From Mycobacterium marseillense (lineage in GTDB: Bacteria > Actinomycetota > Actinomycetes > Mycobacteriales > Mycobacteriaceae), in assembly GCF_010731675.1 (NCBI RefSeq), contig NZ_AP022584.1, positions 1,550,001 through 1,614,000 on the forward strand: 64,000 nucleotides of DNA. The letters run 5' to 3'. The translations under genes and the position numbers were made by a program. Numbering within the stretch: the first letter of the stretch is position 1; each line of letters opens with the position of its first letter. Below the pieces are notes generated by a model, which saw nothing but the letters and a program-made list of their open reading frames with translations, did not search any database and was not told where the DNA came from. Below, one piece after another: positions 60,478-64,000 of the stretch.

Positions 60478-61281
60478 CTAGCGGGCCGGCTTGATGAGCA
60501 GGCCTTGGCCGGTGGGCAATGTGCAGATTTTCACACCCAGTTCGTCGGCCACCTCGTCCATGGCGGCGCGCTGCTCGTCTCGTCCCCTATTCGCGTAGTC
60601 GTCCAGCAGTACGAAGGCGCCGGGAGTCAGACGTGGCCAAAAGAATCGCAGCGCAGCGACTTCGGGGGGAGCGCAATTCATGTCGATATGCAGGTACGCC
60701 ACGGACGGTGCGTCGACCTGCTCGAGCGTCTCCGGAACCGCGCCGACGATGATGCGGTGGTTTTGCCATTGCGCGAAATTGGCACGGACACTGTCAACCC
60801 CGTTGACGTACATCCCGTTGCGCAGGTGTCCCGCGCTCGTTTCCAGCGCCCCGGCCCGGCGTTCGTTCTCAGTGACGAAACGCGGATCGATGCCGGCAAA
60901 GGTGTCGAGCAGATAGAACGTCTTGCCCACCCGATCCCAATCGAGGTACTCCATGATGGCGCTGCTCAAGAACCCGTAGCTGACGCCGCACTCGACGAAA
61001 TCGCCCTCGAGCTTGCTGGCGCTGGCCGCCGCCCACAGCCCCACGTGCACGCGCCACTGCCACTGGTACCAATCCTCGTTGCCGAGGGAGCGCGCACCAC
61101 GCTGGTAGGCGCGCTGGAATTCGGGATTATCGAGAAACGCGTGAAAGTTGTTGAAGGTGATCAGCGCATCGTTGGCGTAGACGTCAGGCAACAGTTTGCG
61201 CGCGAGCCAATATTCGGTGCGCACCCACCACATCCGCAGGCGGGTGCCGGTTGTCAACCCAGTTGCCACGGCGGCAACCAT
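60478..61281 (-). CDS. TylF/MycF-type sugar O-methyltransferase
   Basis: 267 residues from ATG 61281; the frame runs further to a TTG at 61362 without a typical start. ECGVSYGFLSS is the SAM site, and HIDMNCAPPEVAAL plus LLDDYANRG carry the Asp residues for the metal. TylF-type enzymes O-methylate deoxysugars. In GPL loci they methylate the rhamnose or fucose residues (mtf/rmt genes). The metal region is divergent from the next paralog (DGDLYEST there), so the two should act on different positions. Confidence 0.88.
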   Translation of the reverse strand: MVAAVATGLTTGTRLRMWWVRTEYWLARKLLPDVYANDALITFNNFHAFLDNPEFQRAYQRGARSLGNEDWYQWQWRVHVGLWAAASASKLEGDFVECGVSYGFLSSAIMEYLDWDRVGKTFYLLDTFAGIDPRFVTENERRAGALETSAGHLRNGMYVNGVDSVRANFAQWQNHRIIVGAVPETLEQVDAPSVAYLHIDMNCAPPEVAALRFFWPRLTPGAFVLLDDYANRGRDEQRAAMDEVADELGVKICTLPTGQGLLIKPAR

Positions 61282-61395
61282 AACATCGGCGCATACCGCC
61301 TCCGGTGGAAACGGAAGCGGTACATCATGATTGTGTTTCGCCCACCTTGGACCGGAGGGCAAATCGTCTCGTACACCTAGAGATTCAGCGTTCTC

Positions 61396-62202
61396 TCAGG
61401 ACTTACGCCACAGCACGCCGGTGCCGTCTATCTCGACGATCTCGTCAGTCACCCCATGCTTGGCGCGATAGTCGGTCACCGCCTGCGCGCACGCCTTGAT
61501 CGCATGGTAGTCGTCGACGATGCAGAAGCCCCCTGTCGACAACCGCGGGTAGAGCGCATCGAGGGCCTGGATGGTCGACTCGTACAGGTCGCCGTCAAGC
61601 CGCAGCACCGAAATGCGGTCGATCGGGGCGTCCTGCAGCGTGTCCTTGAACCACCCTGGCAGGAAACGCACCTGGTCATCCAACAACCCGTAGCGCTCGA
61701 AGTTCGCCTGGACGTGTTCTTGCGGCACACCCAGGATGCGCGCGTGGCGATGCAGCCTGATCCCTTTGTCCGCTTTGTAATTGACCGTGTCGGGGGGCGG
61801 CACTCCAGCGAACGAATCGCACAACCACACGGTTCGCTTCTCGTCTCCGTGGGCCGCCAACACGGCGCGCATCAAGATGGACGCGCCGCCGCGCCACACG
61901 CCGCACTCGACCAGATCACCGGGGACGTCCTCTTCCAGGACCGTCTCGACGCAGTGCTGCAGACTGGTAAGTCGCTGCATACCGATCATCGTCAAGGCAT
62001 CCGCCGGCCAGTCCAGGCCCAAGTCACGAGCATTCTTGTTGAATGGCCGTTTGCGCACGAGCAGCAGATTGCGCGTACTGAAAAGGGGACGCCCCAAGCG
62101 GTACAACCCCACCGGCACCAACTCGTCGCTGCCGTACCTGGTGAGGTCGCGCCGGAGCAGATCGAGGTATGCAAAACGCGTGTCGTGATCGGTCACCGCC
62201 AA
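61396..62202 (-). CDS. TylF/MycF-type sugar O-methyltransferase, second copy
   Basis: 268 residues from TTG 62202 or 266 from GTG 62196. ECGVWRGGASILMR is the SAM site; RLDGDLYESTIQAL and IVDDYHAIKACAQA are the classical TylF metal and catalytic motifs. Closer to characterised macrolide-sugar methyltransferases than the neighbour at 60478. It probably adds a 3-O- or 4-O-methyl group to a GPL rhamnose. Gene names such as mtfB or mtfC exist in this region of M. avium, but the exact equivalence cannot be decided here. Confidence 0.9.
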   Translation of the reverse strand: MAVTDHDTRFAYLDLLRRDLTRYGSDELVPVGLYRLGRPLFSTRNLLLVRKRPFNKNARDLGLDWPADALTMIGMQRLTSLQHCVETVLEEDVPGDLVECGVWRGGASILMRAVLAAHGDEKRTVWLCDSFAGVPPPDTVNYKADKGIRLHRHARILGVPQEHVQANFERYGLLDDQVRFLPGWFKDTLQDAPIDRISVLRLDGDLYESTIQALDALYPRLSTGGFCIVDDYHAIKACAQAVTDYRAKHGVTDEIVEIDGTGVLWRKS

Positions 62203-62299
62203 AGCTACCCCTTACTCCGCATGCCATTACTACCGGTAGAGAGCCTAGACGTCCGTCGACGCCGTCAATGCGTTTCGCAGTGTATCCGTCACCGGCTGC

Positions 62300-63586
62300 T
62301 CAGCGACTTCGCTCTGCGGATACTCCGGGAACGCAGCGCCCCGAACGCGCGAATTCTTCCAACAGATCGACTGCGTGCCCCGCGCTCTCGGCGGGTTTAC
62401 TCATCCGGGTCGCGAGCTCACGGGCGCGAGTGGTGTATTCCGGGGCAAGTATCGTCCGCAGATCGGCAATCAGAGTTTCGGGAGTGGCGCCCGAGAAACG
62501 TCGGGATGTGCCTACCTTCAGTTGTTTGACGCGCGACCCCCACATCGGCTGGTCGCCGGCCGTCCAAAGGATCAGCGAGGGGATCCCCGCGCGCAGGCCG
62601 GCAGCCGTGGTGCCCGAACCGCCGTGATGAACGACCGCGCGACAGGCGGGAAAGATCTTCGTGTAGTTGACCACGCCGACGACCTTGACGTGATCCAACT
62701 GGGGGACGTCGCTGAAGTCGCTCCAACCGGAGCAGATCAACGCCCGCTCCCCCAACTCCGCGCAGGCAGCACCGATCATTTCGACCGTCTCGGCGGGCGA
62801 TTCGGCGACCGGCATGCTGCCGAAACCGAAACAGATGGGAGGCGTGCCCTGGGCGATCCACGCCAGCACCTCGTCGTCGCATTCGGTCGTCAGTTCCATG
62901 GTCAGCGAGCCCACAAACGGCCGCTGGCCACCCCACTTCGCCCACTCGTGGGCCAGCCCGGGGAAGCAAACATCGTCGTAGGCCTGGATTTCCAGCGAAC
63001 CCCGCTCGGCGATCCGGCGAGGTGAGGCCACCGTTGCGGTGGGGAGGCCGAGCTCGCGTCGCTGCCGATCCTCGGCCTTCTTGTTCATGCGCCAGCACAT
63101 CCAGTCGTACGCGGCCATGCCGGTGCGGACCATGGGTCCGGGTATCCCCGGGACGACCTGGCCGTTGGGGCGCATCGGAATGTAGTGCAGTGTGGCCATC
63201 GGGATGCCGTAATAGTCGGCGACGTTGATCGCCAAATCCTGGTAAAGCTGCCCGGTGAATAGCAAATCGGCTCCGGCCCCCACCGCCATCAGCGCCGAAC
63301 TCATTTCCTGCCAGTTTTTCAGTACCGGTTCCCAGGCCTCTCGCATCAACTTGACCGGGCCGCGGATGAAGTTCTTGAAGAAGTCCCGGATGAACTCGTC
63401 GCTCCAAAAGTCGTGCATATCCGGGCCATAGGGGATCGCCGGGACTCCGGCCGCCTCGGCCAGATCGACAAGATTTGGTGGAACGGCCATGCGTACCGAG
63501 TGGCCTCTGCGCATCAGTTCACGACCGATAGTGAGGCAAGGCTCGATATCGCCACGCGTCCCATAACTTGCCACAGCAAATTTCAT
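62300..63586 (-). CDS. MGT-family glycosyltransferase, third copy
   Basis: 428 residues from ATG 63586, with AAGGTAA about ten bases upstream; extension to 63607 is possible. FAVASYGTRGDIEPC at the start and RAVVHHGGSGTTAAG at the donor site put it in the same family as the two plus-strand genes. It lies on the opposite strand, upstream of two methyltransferase genes that it probably leads as an operon. Its C-terminus is longer by some ten residues. Likely adds 6-deoxytalose or rhamnose to the lipopeptide core. Confidence 0.9.
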   Translation of the reverse strand: MKFAVASYGTRGDIEPCLTIGRELMRRGHSVRMAVPPNLVDLAEAAGVPAIPYGPDMHDFWSDEFIRDFFKNFIRGPVKLMREAWEPVLKNWQEMSSALMAVGAGADLLFTGQLYQDLAINVADYYGIPMATLHYIPMRPNGQVVPGIPGPMVRTGMAAYDWMCWRMNKKAEDRQRRELGLPTATVASPRRIAERGSLEIQAYDDVCFPGLAHEWAKWGGQRPFVGSLTMELTTECDDEVLAWIAQGTPPICFGFGSMPVAESPAETVEMIGAACAELGERALICSGWSDFSDVPQLDHVKVVGVVNYTKIFPACRAVVHHGGSGTTAAGLRAGIPSLILWTAGDQPMWGSRVKQLKVGTSRRFSGATPETLIADLRTILAPEYTTRARELATRMSKPAESAGHAVDLLEEFARSGRCVPGVSAERSR

Positions 63587-64000
63587 CGCGACTGTTACCT
63601 TAATCAATCTCCGACGGCGCGGGCAACTTTGACTGCGGCGTTTCCGCTCGGTAATCTGCGGTCCGCCATGCGCTCTGGGGCTCGGTCGGCGTCATTCGTT
63701 GTCGTTGTTCCGCAACGGATTTGGCATCCCGCAGCCACGCGGGATTGTAACGGTGCACCGGAATAGCCGAGTGCGACAAAACCAACCTCATCGGCCCTTC
63801 CCCCCGAACCGTAGAAGTGTGACGACCCGTGGGCAGTGTGGCTGAAGCCCAGGTGTCGTCGCCTGATCTTTCCGTTAGTCTGCCAGACGATCGACATCAT
63901 GTCCGCGAAAACGGGAAGTCGGCCCGGATCCAACGGTGCATCGAAACCGGTAACAAATTCGACTATTCCCCCAGCGCAACGCCCCTAAACCTGTTTGCTG
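63587..64000. other. Terminal 414 bases, no gene recognised
   Basis: Upstream region of the minus-strand glycosyltransferase. Only short open frames without known motifs are present. The promoter for the gtf-methyltransferase unit should be within it. A gene continuing beyond the window edge cannot be excluded. Confidence 0.4.

Overview
The window is a high-GC actinobacterial chromosome segment. It reads as a glycopeptidolipid (GPL) biosynthesis locus of a slow-growing mycobacterium of the Mycobacterium avium complex. The evidence is the combination of a four-module NRPS pair ending in a reductase, an MbtH protein, MmpS/MmpL and DrrABC exporters, MGT-family glycosyltransferases and TylF-type sugar O-methyltransferases. 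The sugar cassette between drrC and the MGT glycosyltransferases encodes a 3-amino-3,6-dideoxyhexose pathway plus a small acyl-chain assembly line. This best fits an M. intracellulare strain making an N-acylated aminosugar cap, like the one reported for serovar 16 GPL. The serovar match is inference.

Layout. (1) 1-8762, minus: the start of a second lipopeptide-type NRPS (C-A-T-C-A-T-C-A...), cut by the window edge. (2) 9358-27556, minus: mbtH, mps1 and mps2, the GPL peptide synthetase. Domain order is C-A-T-E-C-A-T-E-C / A-T-E-C-A-T-R. Specificity codes read by eye fit Phe, Thr, Ala, Ala, matching D-Phe-D-alloThr-D-Ala-L-alaninol. (3) A divergent promoter region at 27557-28239, then plus-strand mmpS4, mmpL4a, mmpL4b, drrA, drrB, drrC. 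(4) 37406-39732, plus: two tandem family-2 glycosyltransferases. (5) 39742-54057, minus: a visibly less GC-rich, foreign-looking block with an ANL ligase, two carrier proteins, an FkbH-like loader, a MaoC-SDR fusion (frameshifted), a KAS III, a metallo-hydrolase, an SDR, a GNAT acyltransferase, two methyltransferases, a sulfotransferase, a sugar aminotransferase and two FdtA-like cupin isomerases. (6) 54415-63586: a decayed fragment of a glycosyltransferase start, an OafA/SGNH acyltransferase, three MGT-type glycosyltransferases, an SDR and two TylF-type O-methyltransferases.

Proposed working. Mps1/Mps2 with MbtH build the N-acylated tetrapeptide alcohol. The MGT glycosyltransferases, methyltransferases and acyltransferase build and decorate the core sugars. 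The FdtA-like isomerase and DegT aminotransferase make a dTDP-3-amino-3,6-dideoxyhexose. The FkbH/ACP/KAS III/SDR set is proposed to build a short branched hydroxy-methoxy acyl chain that the GNAT enzyme places on the amino group. The GT2 enzymes attach the terminal sugars. MmpS/MmpL and Drr proteins handle export.

The most notable points are the complete acyl-aminosugar cassette, relics of past rearrangement (a truncated mmpS between the two mmpL genes, a dead gtf start at the cassette edge), a probable one-base frameshift in the MaoC-SDR gene, a second FdtA paralog lacking one active-site His, and an unexpected sulfotransferase.
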